Shown: positions 34,601 to 46,172 of the stretch, one piece after another
Layout of the letters: the number at the start of each line of letters is the position of its first letter
Numbering within the stretch: the stretch's first letter is position 1
NCBI GenBank assembly: GCA_021464245.1
Contig: JADCRB010000096.1
Span: 596,951 to 660,950 of the forward strand
From: Carallia brachiata
Taxonomy: Eukaryota > Streptophyta > Magnoliopsida > Malpighiales > Rhizophoraceae
Length of the DNA stretch: 64,000 bases
Direction: 5' to 3'
The notes under the pieces: generated by a model
Told to the model about the DNA's origin: nothing
Database searches by the model: none
Seen by the model: the letters and a program-made list of their open reading frames with translations, nothing else
Position numbers and translations under genes: made by a program

Positions 34601-37029
34601 ATTGTACAGGATTCCTTACGGCACCATTAACCGTAGAATTAAGTAGGTAACCATGATTAAAGACATAAATGCAGACCAACCAAATATGTGGTCTTAACTT
34701 TTTCGTGTAATATTGTGATGTAGTGGCAATAGCCTATGTGGAAACCCAAGACAAGAACAGTTAGCATTGGGATTAACTAAGAATATCTACCTGCTTGATG
34801 CAATAGGTCAAAGGCAGAACCCCCCAAGACATCATTCCAAATCTGCAATTCGTGAAAACTTTGATGTCAAAGTTTTTTCCAATTCGTGGATATAGCTCCA
34901 TACCCTGCAACAAGAAGAAAATGCATTAGACAAGATCATGGACCGTGAAATGAGTGTTGCAGCTTAGAAAGAGATCATTATTCTGGGTGATACTTTGCTG
35001 CACATGCATAACATAATTGAAGCTTCTTTGATCACAGTTATTAATGCTTGCAGCTCTCTTATTTTTCTCACATGCACTGGAATTACAGATGTCAACACTT
35101 GAATAAGCACAATCAGTTCATTCTTACGATCCGTACTCACCCAATAGAAATCCATTAACATGTTCCCCACAAGAGCCAGAATCAGTAGATGATGGTGCCA
35201 CATGACCCTACCAAATGCAAAAATTTGCATAAGATATACAAGGGAATATTGTAGACTATCAACAAAGATGTCTAATTTGAGATTCTTACTTTTATGTATA
35301 AGAAAACACAGAAGATCAAGCTTATAAAGATTTGAGCTGAAAATATTTCTCCTAAATGATCATAAACGATTGAGGGGTTGAATATTCCAAACCTGTACAA
35401 TATGCAAAAAATGTGTTAATTACACTTTGCAAACAACTATCAATTGTTCTAGCAACCGAAAGCAATGCAATGAACAAATCATCAGTGTCTGTGGAATTTA
35501 AAAAAAAATTAAAAAAAAAAAAAATCAATGCTTGCCATCCAAAACTAAAGATATGCCACCACTTCTATATTTCAAAGTTCCACAAAGTTTATACATTTCC
35601 ATGTGCAATTAATTTCCACCTTCTAATGCAAACAATCAAAATTCTGAGGGAATGGCATCCCACAGATCCTTGGGCCATAAATTTGTATCAAGAACCTCCC
35701 AAAATAAATCGTTTCTACCCTGCACTCTCTGCTTGGACCCAAATCACCCGGTTAAAGCCTTAACTATAGTCTATACACATCAATTAAGCCCACAAAATCA
35801 GAATCTACAACAAGGCTTTAGTAATAATTAAGAAGGATTCAATAAGTCCACAACCAATCTGCATGTTCTTATCTCGTCACTTTCTACAAACCAAAAGCAT
35901 AAAGACAGCAGATAGCAAGGATTAAAAGAAATGTCCACTGCCTAATACCCTTTTTATAAATATGAATGATCATATAACAAACCGCAACGTTTAAGCACAA
36001 GGAATTTGAAGGACAAATTTCTCACCACCAAAGACCCAGATAAGTAACCAGTGTCACTATATATGCTGCCACACCATTTGCCTGAAACAATTACAACAAA
36101 AAGCTAATGACTTTAACCAAAAAATCATACCTATAATCAGATAACCACTGCCGATTATAAAAACTCATCCTCAATCTTTGGCACCTTAAGTGGGACCATT
36201 GAAGAAGAACAAAACACGCAGCAAGAAGTACCTTGTAAACAGGCCGATTCCCTTTAGGAGAAATTGGGCCCTCAATCCTCTTCCCAGGTAGAAGAAGCTG
36301 AAGTGCGGCCTCAAAAGCAGCATAACAAGCAATTATTTTAAAGGTAGTCGCAGTGGGTCTTGGCCATATGTCCACAAGTCCTTGCAATCCATGTTGCTTG
36401 ACGAAATCCCAAGTTTGGGCAACTGAACCATCAGCATGAACCATTGTATACCATCTGCATCAGATAGAAATTTCTGATCCTTATATCCATTCAAATATTG
36501 CAAAATAAAAGATTCAATCTTTATAGCCCTGGTCACTCTAGAGAACAAGAAAACAAAGAACTTCAACCTTTTAAGTAGAGATAAACGTTAAACAACGGGC
36601 GGGTCATACAGAAGTGTACTGAAACTTCAATATTCAAACTAAAAATAAAAAAATAAAAGAAAATAATCTTAAAATTCTTAAGCACCCAAAAAAGCATAGA
36701 TCTTGGTAAGAAACAATCCCATTGAGAAGCAACGAGTTCAAGATTTGACAAAGATCTAAAGACCCCCATAAGCTCTTCTACACATAAGTTCATCCGGAAA
36801 TCGCTACCCCTTATTGAAAACGAGAAAAAAACAAAACCCAAAAAAACAAAAAACAAAAAAAGAAAAGACTTTGGAGAAACCCAAAGATTTGCAAGATATG
36901 AATCTAGTGAGAGAACGAAAAGAGAGTGGGGTATTACAGCAGGATAACAAAGGGAGGACAGAAAGTGATGAGCAGAAGCATTGAAGCATATGTGAGCGCG
37001 GGCGAATGCACAGTCTTTGGTTCTGCCAT
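31627..37029 (-). CDS. DWF5: Sterol delta-7 reductase (7-dehydrocholesterol reductase), 13 exons, one-base lesion in exon 5
   Basis: Exons: 36938-37029, 36232-36454, 36026-36081, 35290-35392, 35141-35207, 34791-34904, 33749-33875, 33209-33309, 32758-32883, 32588-32652, 32181-32262, 32017-32099, 31627-31693. All splice sites are GT-AG. The product would be 434 residues (Arabidopsis DWF5 has 432), starting MAEPKTVHSP and ending RIIPGIY. Family marks include LLPGKRIEGPISP, TNGKCLVWGRAP and the ERG4/ERG24 block LLLTSGWWGLSRHFHYVPE. The enzyme reduces the C7-C8 double bond of delta-5,7 sterols with NADPH in the ER membrane, on the way to campesterol and brassinosteroids. Exon 5 (67 nt instead of 66) has a run of four C on the plus strand at 35164-35167 where unit A has three, shifting the frame near residue 172. 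This is either a recent null or a sequencing error. Confidence 0.92.
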
Positions 37030-39772
37030 CTCTCTTTCTTTCTCGCTGTGTTTCTCTCTCTGTGTCTGTGGGTTGTACTTCTATTTTGGAGACTGAAGTC
37101 TGTGTTGGAGCGACTGAAGTGAGAGAGCGAAACGCTGGCTGCCTGGCCAGGTTGACCCGGTAACTAGACTTAAAAAGATCTTCTAGGATTGATCCGAGAT
37201 TTGACACAAACACAAGCAAACATGTTTCCAGTAAAACGGGTTTTTGTTGGTCGGATTTATGATTGAGAGAAAGAGAGTAAAAATGAAAATAAATAGAAAA
37301 TGATATAGTAATAGTGATATTATGGTTAAATTATAATTGATAAAAAATGATGATTAAAAAATTATAAGAAAGAAAATAAATATTAATTTATAAGTGAAAA
37401 AAAAATTGTTTGAATTGATAAAAAGTAAGTAAAAAAATGAGTAGAAAATATTTTTTTTTGTTTTCTCTTCTTTTTCCATTGGAAAAGGGCCAAACAGGGA
37501 CTTAGATTCTCGCAGCGAATTTTCCAAAATTTTAACGAAAAAATTATATGGCCAAAAGAAAACTGCCTAGAAAAATTTCGGAATTATAAGTAATTATATT
37601 TTATTTATAATTAATTAGAATTATTATGTAATTAAAGTATAATATTTTTTATTTTTTAATTATATTTATAATTTAAACGATTGCATAATGAATGTAGTAA
37701 ATCGTAATCTAAAAATTTTTTTGATAAATTTTTTTATCATATAACAGTACTCAATTTTTAAATAAAATAAAATAAAAGGCTTGGCCGATTGATTGGCAGC
37801 CCATTGGTTGACAGGCAAGGTCTGGTTGGAATCCTTCGCTTTGCTCTCATCTATTTTTTCATATCTATTATTGCGCCCCAGTCCTTTTTAAAAAAAAAAA
37901 AAAAGAACTCAAAAAGAAAAAGAAATTAATGGTTTATTTGGATTGTAAGATTTTGATAAAAAAAATTTGTGAGAAAAAAGTTATTAGAAAATAATAAAAA
38001 AGTGAAATTTTATATTTAGATTGTATAAAAAAATTGTAAGATAAAAAAAGTGTATTAATGAAATTATAAAAATATTTTTATAAATAATGGAGAGTATGTT
38101 CAAATTAAGAAGATAAAGTTAAGATTATTATGATCATTATACTTGTATTTGTTTTTGTGTTTTTAATTAGTTTTAAATGTTTGACGAGTTGCAGCCTTTT
38201 ATGTTTCTCATCTATTTCTCATAGCTACCCAAATGTTGAAATTTGCTTTTTTGTGTTTTTTTTCATTTTCTTTTCTCACCGAAAAAATAAATAGTAAAAG
38301 TCTTAGTGATTTTATTTAAATAATTTTAAAATAACGATAAAGTAATATAAATTATTAAATAATTAAATTTATAATAAAAAATAGATATACTATTTGAAAT
38401 ATTAAAAAAAATTATATTGTTATTTATCATTACTTATTTAAGTTATATAATAAAATTCTTTGAAAAATAGCTTAAACAGCAATGGGAGCCACATGGAGGC
38501 ACGCTTTACAACAGTTTATATAAACTAAATTTAATGTGGTTTTAAGCAGATGAGTCTATCGTATTGTTCTTACATTGTTATCAAAATTTTGACATCCATA
38601 TAGTAGCTATTTCTTGAACTTGAAACTCATATTCAACGTCCAAATATCAGCTATTTCTTCCCAACCCAAAAATTCATACCAAAAAAAAAAAAAAGGGATT
38701 TTGCAGCCTTCAAATAAAGCAAGGAATTTCTTTCCAAAATAAAATAAACCAGGGCTGTTGACCTTAAAGATTGTTTGCAAATCAAACTAATTATAAACGA
38801 ACAGAGAGCACTCTAAAAATATAATCTTTTGTTCTTTTCCCGCAATATAATTGCAAGAATAATGATATTACTCACTTGGTATCCTCACCAAATTTCACGA
38901 ATAACTTTTTAGTTAATGTAAACAAATCTAGTTTACCCTGATAAAAACACGAAAATTGAAAAGGTGCCGAATTTAATTATAAATCCTTCCTTTTTAGTGT
39001 ATTCCTGCAACAAACAAGGAAGAACAGAACTATAGCATTACTTTATATAAAAGGTAATTTGAAAAATTAATTACATTTGGTACTAACTAATTTTACTCTA
39101 TTTTTTTATTAGTAAAATTAATTTATAATTTAATATCATTCAAATATTATTTTTAATTTTTTATTCAAATAAATCTCACTTATTGTACAATTTAAAATCA
39201 TAAATAAATTATTCTCACATAAAAAAATTAAAATAAAAATTTCCTAATCTCCGATCTAATCTTATAAGTAAGAAATAAGAAAACACATAACTTTTTATAA
39301 ATAAGAAATAAGAAAACACACAACTTTTTTTCAAATTAATACTCCGAACGACGGGGCACTACAATACTTTTCCATTTTGCATAACAAAGAAAACACACAA
39401 TTATCTACAATTATCCATCATTTTGATTGCTTACAGAAAACGAACAGGCAGAGTCCATGTAAGTATACACAGATGCGTCATGGAGCCATGCAAACATACC
39501 TATCTATCAATGGGTGCAAATCAGAGCTTTTACAAGACACTTGAATTGGGACTTCTATTTCTGTGCGACGTCAATTTTTTTTTCCTGTCTTCTTTTTTTT
39601 TGGCAAATTCTTTTAGTCACACACCCACATCTGTAGCACAACTCCAGAATGAATAAGTTGCAAAGGTTTGAAACAGCAGACTCCAAAGTGATGGTCGTTT
39701 TAAAGCGTATCAATCTCTCACACAATCATTTCTTTCCACATTGAGGCTCGTTTTGTGATGTCCCAAAGATGA
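37030..39772. other. DWF5 promoter and AT-rich intergenic DNA
   Basis: Bases 37,030-37,200 hold the DWF5 5' UTR, which is CT/GA-rich as in many plant leaders. The rest is AT-rich spacer. Phrases such as GGCCAAACAGGGAC near 37,490 suggest MITE ends, but I could not pair them. Bases 39,240-39,320 contain a short direct repetition (ATAAGAAATAAGAAAACAC). The last few hundred bases are the 3' flank of the CDKC gene. Confidence 0.45.
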
Positions 39773-42700
39773 TTAAAATGGATATGGGCCACTGCCATAA
39801 TCTCCTCCGGCACCTCGGCCTCCACGGTTTGAGTGGTCATATCCTCCACCAGTTCCACCTGGGTGTCCGCCTGGCCAAGTGGGTGGCCCACGAAGAAGGT
39901 TCCCATAGTGGTGGCTAGCCCCTGCAGAAACTGGAGGCTCAGAACCATGCATGGGCAGATTAGGCTCTGACCGCATTGGCGGATGCTGCTGCCCGGACTG
40001 CTGAATTGGTGGAGTGCGGCCATGCAGTTGCGGGTGCTGCAGTTTTTGACGTTTTGTATCTTCTTCATGCTGTTGTTGCAGGCCCCTTCTCTTTATCTGT
40101 AACGTGCGTGATGGTTCGTATTTGGGAAAACTGAACCAAGACAGAAAAACAATGTCCAGGGCATAAAATTAAGCCAAATAACATGGTTCAAATGCATCAG
40201 TGATTGGGAAAGAGATAATATGAAGCTACACAAGAGTGAGACAAACCTCTTTGGGTCAGAGGGCAACGGTTCGGTCTGGAAATACTCAGCATCAAGAGCA
40301 TCCTTGGCAGATATTCTCTGTTTCACATTTTTCACACTAACAACATAAATGTGCCAAACAATATAAAAGAAGGATATGAATATGATAGCAGTTACAGATC
40401 AAGTTTTGGGGAAAAACAGACAGCTGAGCATCTAGAGAAAATTGTATTGCTGCACCATATATAGCTGGGCCAGATTGGGCCAACTTGAGTTGGAAAGTGT
40501 AGAAGAAATTGGGCCAACTTGAGTTGGAAAGTGTAGAAGAAATGTGAGCATTAGGAAGCAAGTTTTTCAGTTGATTATAAAGCTCCTATAGAGTAATAGA
40601 CCTAAATACCAATAAACTTGGTGTAATCCTGCTATTGTACCTTTACAGTTCAAAACACAAACCGGCCGTCTAATTCCTTGAACTTTTTTTTTTCTGATGC
40701 TTATTTGACTGACATTACTTGTAGACTGCAATTCCCTACATACGTGGGTTGATGCACGAGTGACTTAATTTGCTTAACGATTTGTGATTTTTGCCTTCTG
40801 GACTAAATATTATAAGCAAGCAATCTAAAGTGTTAGTAAACACATAAAGGTCCAAGCTATTAGGATGCTTTCTTAGTGATCAGGCTCCTAAAAGCAGCAA
40901 GAACTTCACTCCATCATCAAAAGAAAGTCTTAGTGTACATTGGTGTAGTACAAGTTAAATTATCTTCACATTATTATGCTTGGCATGCGATGCTAGAGTA
41001 ATTACATAAAATGAAGAAGTTTCTGAAAAAGGGATACCTGGGAGGGATTAAGAGTCAGCATTTTCTCCAATAATTCCAGAGTATGACAGTCGAAACTATT
41101 CACAGGAAAGTCACCAAAGAAAAATGAGCAAGGTACATGGCACATAAAGCAATGGTCAAACTAGTACCAAATTTCCAGTACAAGTTCTGTTACTTACTAT
41201 CTGAAAACCTCCTGGAGACATCTCTTCATTGATGTCGTTGGCTTGAAATTGTTGTACCAAGGAAGATCAGAAACCCCAGGCCAGTTAACCTCATCCGGGG
41301 TTCCACACAGCATGAAAATATGATTTAATTGTTCCGGCTACATATACCCCAAAGTAAACAGTCACTGCCATCGGAAATCATGCAAACAAAGTGTTTATGC
41401 AGTGATCAACTAAAAAGAATTGCAAATTGTAATGCTTATTTCTTCATATTATTCAATCATCCCAGTACATCAAATTGCTTGGAAGAGGAACACGAAAATC
41501 ACAGAGCAGTCAGCACGAAATTCCGTAATTAGAAGATGCAGTAGTCGGGAAAATTTTCTTTTCCACAAAAGATGATGCGACTTTATTTCAACGTACATGG
41601 TCATACATAAGTACACCAAAGCAAACAGATACCACATTGTAGGCCTCTATTTCTGTAATACACTATTTCTCAGGAGGTAGCACAACATCTCTTAGCCTTT
41701 TTATTCGGAATATTGCTTTTACAAGCTAAAATTCAACAAGAATTGCTCATTTTCGCATTATGAAACAAACAAAAATAAAAACAATGCCGACAAATAACTT
41801 GCCCCATCTTTCCCAACAAAAAGTGGTCTCCCATGCAGAAGTTCAGCAAAAATGCAACCAGCAGACCATATATCAACAGCCGGACCATATTTTGTAGCCC
41901 CAAGTAGTAACTCTGGAGGTCTGGTCAAAATAAAAGGTGGAAGTGAACAAAACTTTAAAAGAAATGAATAAATTTAGAAAATTATATGGAAAAGAAAAGA
42001 TCATTGCAGAGAGTATAAAATATTACCTGTACCATAATGTAATGACACGATTTGTGAGATTTCCTGACTGATCGCTACAGAAAGATCGAGCAAGCCCAAA
42101 ATCTGCAAGCTTGAGATTTCCCATGTTGTCTATAAGAAGATTAGAGCCTGCAACCAATACACAATACAGCTAACATAGGCCTTATGACGTTGGAACAAGA
42201 TCCAATTTATGTTGCTTTCTTCAGTAACAACCTTTGATATCACGATGTAGTACTTGGTTCACACGACAGTAATGAAGCCCTGCCAAAAGCTGCCTCATGT
42301 AGCACTAAATTGAAAAGAAGCAATAATATGATTAAAGGACAATTACTATAGTTGCCATCATCATACTCATTTATTGAAAATCAAGAAATTGCTCACTCGA
42401 TCCATGATACCTTAATCTGTGGAGCTGAAAATATTATCTGACGATAATAAGCAAGACCAGTCAAATCATGGTCCATGTATTCAAAGACCATGTAAATCCC
42501 ACCCTTGTACTTGTTGCCACCAAAACCAATGTATGACTGCTCTAAGAAGCTAGCTGGCCCCAAATAAGACAGCCCATTAATTGAACACTTCTGGATACCA
42601 GATACCACTGATGGAGACAATTGACCAAAAAAAAAACGTCTTGCACAGAGTGACAATTGACAATTAAATTTACGAATGCAAAGCAAGGCACTTGCCTGGC

Positions 42701-44045
42701 TTCCCCTGCTCATCCTCGTCAGGACCTGAAAAATAGTCCCAAAAACTTTCGCAAATCAAAAGAAAAGAGATGAGAGTGTTGTTATGAATCAGGAATTATC
42801 AGAGCCCTGAACGCACAAATACTGTGAAAATTACCTGGAGATGTGACAACCTCTTTTAACTTGATTACGTTCTCATGATGAAGCTTCTTTAGAATTTTGA
42901 TTTCACGAATGGCTGATTTAGGAAACTGCAAAAAATAAAGCAGATAAAAGAAATTTCAATAATGAAACGTATGATGGTTGGAAATTTGATTGAAGTAAAT
43001 ATCGGTCCAGTTTTGAACTCCTCCAAATTCCAAATTGTGTCTCACGATTAGCATACAGTAATTGCACCATATGAACGGGAATGACATACCCCATCACCTT
43101 ATACAATTACAGATGTAAAATATGAATAATGATTGATTGATATGTACAAACAACTATAAGTATACAGGATTCGAATGTACCCCTTCTCTCTCATTTTCCA
43201 TCCTAATTTTCTTGAGAGCAACTATTTCACCTGTATTTATCTCTCTGGCCATGTAAACTTGGCTGCAAAAACAGAATTGAATTAAAGAAGTTCAAATTAC
43301 TCAAAAACAATCATTAGGGTAGGCAAGCAACTCTGCAAACCAAGGTGTTCTAGGATAGAATTGAGAAGATCATCCCCCAAAAAGCCATGCTAATTTTTTT
43401 CTTTTTGCGAAAGGAAAGAATATCTTAAAGTACTACAGCATAGTAAATTCGCATGGTATTTACTCTAGGACCATAAGGGAAACAGAAACCAAAAACCACC
43501 ACTGCACCCCTGCTAAGGCAAGGTATTGTTACATAGTAAATACCAATGCACAAGAGGTCCAAAAAGGAAGAAAAACAAGTGCTAAGATCAATCAAAAACG
43601 TTAGATTTGTGAAGACACAGGCAACGAGTACTCTTCGTCTCCATACGTTACGTTCACAACATGATGCACGCAAAGAAACAAGATACCCGATCTTGTGTCA
43701 AAATCCAGCTAAAAATCAATAACTCACATGAAATATATAGAAGACTTCGTCACACAACAGAGTTAGAACTTGATTCCCTCGCAAAGAAAGTTGAAAAAAA
43801 TATTCTGCAAACCATCACCTTCCAATTTAGTTGCAAACACGAGGAAGAAAAAAGAATTAAAGAAAGGCAAACATGAAATATATAGAAGTGCGCCCAAACT
43901 AATACACGGCAATCAAAGATCAGGCAAAAACATACCCGTAAGTACCCTCACCAATCAGTTCCAATTTCTCAAAACAATCAACGCTTCTGGATCCCAAAGA
44001 AGGCAATTCGCTCAAGTTAAGCTGCCCGGGGGCCGCTGCAGCCAT
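39773..44045 (-). CDS. CDKC-type cyclin-dependent kinase, divergent, 12 exons
   Basis: Exons: 43936-44045, 43181-43262, 42835-42925, 42696-42725, 42411-42541, 42232-42304, 42027-42147, 41803-41920, 41198-41337, 41038-41095, 40247-40317, 39773-40130. They join in one frame of 460 residues starting [10 protein letters not shown]. Visible motifs are the GEGTYG loop, ALKK lysine, [18 protein letters not shown], and a Gln/Pro/Gly-rich tail. CDKC with cyclin T phosphorylates the RNA polymerase II C-terminal domain in the nucleus (P-TEFb role). Two introns use GC donors (after exons 4 and 8). Oddities: the PITAIRE cyclin-binding helix reads PKSAIRE; the usual ADRPGMRFTVPQIK reads [14 protein letters not shown]; exon 5 seems to use an upstream acceptor adding about 7 residues; the tail is roughly 50 residues shorter than in typical CDKC. 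The exon 5 start is my least certain boundary. Confidence 0.88.
40474..40541. repeat. 34-bp tandem repeat, two copies, in a CDKC intron
   Basis: ATTGGGCCAACTTGAGTTGG and its continuation occur twice with a 34-bp offset (40474 and 40508), nearly identical. It lies in the intron between CDKC exons 10 and 11. Confidence 0.9.
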
Positions 44046-46172
44046 AGTTAAGACTACCCCAACTGCTGTTCTTGGACTGCCTTTCTACCCTCTTCCCACC
44101 AAGCACGTATCTTTCACCCAAGAATGGCCCAAGATTAGGGTTTACAATAAACAAAACAGTCCCCAATTTCAGTAGACAGCATCAAAATCTCGCTTCTTTG
44201 GTAACTGAAGGTAAACTTGCAGTACAGCATAAAAGATTGAATCTTTTTCACTTACAGTGAAGGATTCCGCAACCGATCCTAAAGTTGGGGTTCAAAAAAG
44301 CAAAACAATCCCCAAATTCTGCAAAAAAAACCTTCAGAATTACGCTTCTTTGGAGATTGAAGGTAAAGTTGGAAGATAAGCTTAAAAAAGATTGAATCTT
44401 TTTCACTTACACAGCGAAAGATTCCGCTTTTGATCCTAAAAATCTTGAATTGAACGGCGTGATCGAAGAGGGGAAGGAAGAGAGATTGAAGAAGAAAGCG
44501 AATTGGGAGTTTTTTTGGGTTTAAACTTGGCTGCCTCTTGCCTGGGCAAGAGAGGCCAGCGTCCAGTAATAAAGCAACTCCGGAGCAAGAAAATGGCGTT
44601 CTGTAAGTCGTTTTTAGCGCAGACCGATGTCGTATTGATCCGGCCGTTGCAGACTATGGAAGTTGAAATATACTGTGCGCGCGCGCTATGTCCAAATTTC
44701 CGTTTAAATAATTAAAATTTGACCTTTGACTGACTATTATTTAATGACATATTAATTAATCACGATAATGCAACTGGGTTGGCCCCACCGAGCATCCACG
44801 CTCTAATTTTCTCTCTCCAAGGATTATTGTTTTTCCTTTTGAAACAAAGTACACCTCTAATATCAGATTTTACTCGAATTATAACAAATTTTTTATTTTG
44901 TATAATAATAATATTTTTTTTGCAACATAAAAAGTCTGTATTTTTTTTGTTACAAAAAATAAAACTCTTGCTATAGAAAATAAGAACCTTGTTGTAATCA
45001 AACAAAAACTTAAATTTAAAAGTGTAACAAGACTCTTTTTTTTTTTTTTTTTTTCTTTGGGTGGGTTAAAAACTCTACGCAATTGAGGCAGCATTGTGAG
45101 GTTTAAACCATCAAATCAGGCAATCAATTTATAATATTTGAACATATTATTTAATTTTGTGTTCTTTGAAAAACTTTTAATAGTATCCAATGCATCTCAT
45201 GTCATGATTGTGTTAATTTGTTAAATTGGCTTGGTACACAAATCTTTTTCTCCTTTCCTTTTGAAATTGATAGCTTGGCGAGTAGGAGACAGGGAAATAA
45301 GAGTATAGACAAAAATTTGAATTTTTATCCATGTGGTTGAGTTATATTGACACAATTTTGTTACATTGGAACCTCAGACAATTTTTTTTTAGTATATAAA
45401 AGCTTAAGGGTAGGGGAGTTGTCTCCAAAACAAGGTTGAAAAGTGTCTACAGACCGCTATAAATTTACAAAAAAAAATTATGTATTAATTAATGAGATTC
45501 AAATTTAATATAAAACAAATCAAGAACTAATTTATTAACCACTCAATCCACTTTTGTGGACCCTCAGACAAATATTTCAGAATAGACTGCAGGTACTAAT
45601 AACCTGGGGTCAGATTCTTAGAATGGACCAACACCTGGCTTTACAGGCCCCAAGATCGATCGGAAACGGATAGGCCCACGATCAGATCCGGCATCGACTG
45701 TTAAGTGGCCCGGCCTCACTTTTCCCCGTCTAAAACGAGGTTTTTGGAAGTGAATGACGGTAGAGCCGCAGCCGGTGGTGGTAGACAGGCTGTAGTCGGC
45801 GCCGTAGCGGCAGAGTCCGCGAAGAGCAAATATTTCTTTCTATGGGTAATTGCACTAATACAAAACTATTCAAACTCTACAAATTCCTGCGTCTCTCAAC
45901 TGAAAGTGAGCGTATGAAATTGCAAAGCTACGAGGAAGAACAACAATTTGTGACTTTACGTAACAACACAAGAACGTGCACATGAGTGATTTAGGTAGAA
46001 TCTGAATCTGTTGTTGATCGAATACTGGAAATAGTAAAATGGATCATACGTAGTCTGAGGCCAGAAGGAAAATCCCAAAAAAAAAAAAAAAAATCAACGT
46101 GCTTCCTGTTAAAAATGGTCATTTACAATCAATTGACTTGGGTTAGTAAGTTTGATACAAGGGCTGCAGGTG
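44046..46172. other. CDKC 5' region and intergenic DNA
   Basis: Bases 44,046-44,500 are the presumed CDKC leader and promoter, including an internal duplication. A GC-rich stretch (44,560-44,700) follows. Bases 44,820-45,060 have long A and T runs. Bases 45,600-45,840 are GC-rich with a 70-residue plus-strand frame that I do not recognise and do not call. The rest is AT-rich. Confidence 0.45.
44135..44440. repeat. Imperfect direct duplication in the CDKC leader
   Basis: Two copies with an offset of about 149 bp share CAAAACA(G/A)TCCCCAA, CGCTTCTTTGG, GATTGAATCTTTTTCACTTA and GATTCCGC. The copies start at about 44,152 and 44,301 and differ by small indels and substitutions. They lie upstream of the CDKC start codon on its transcribed side, probably in the 5' UTR or a 5' UTR intron. 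Confidence 0.75.

Larger units (their letters stand above)
20817..36615. repeat. Unit B of a two-unit tandem segmental duplication
   Basis: Paralogous to 3,010-20,787 in the same orientation. It begins inside FAM32A-like exon 2 and ends in DWF5 intron 1, after which the sequence (with DWF5 exon 1) is unique. Unit-specific insertions include a MITE (21,735-22,047), about 2 kb of repeat DNA (22,370-24,345) and an inverted-repeat element (30,250-30,900). Confidence 0.9.

Noticed and set aside
36563..37219. 218-residue minus-strand frame over DWF5 exon 1
   Set aside because: The real exon 1 (starting at 37029) is in another frame; this frame covers leader and intron and has low-complexity composition.
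45705..45917. 70-residue plus-strand frame with a Gly/Ala-rich start
   Set aside because: GC-rich patch without a recognisable domain or splice context; cannot be supported as a gene.
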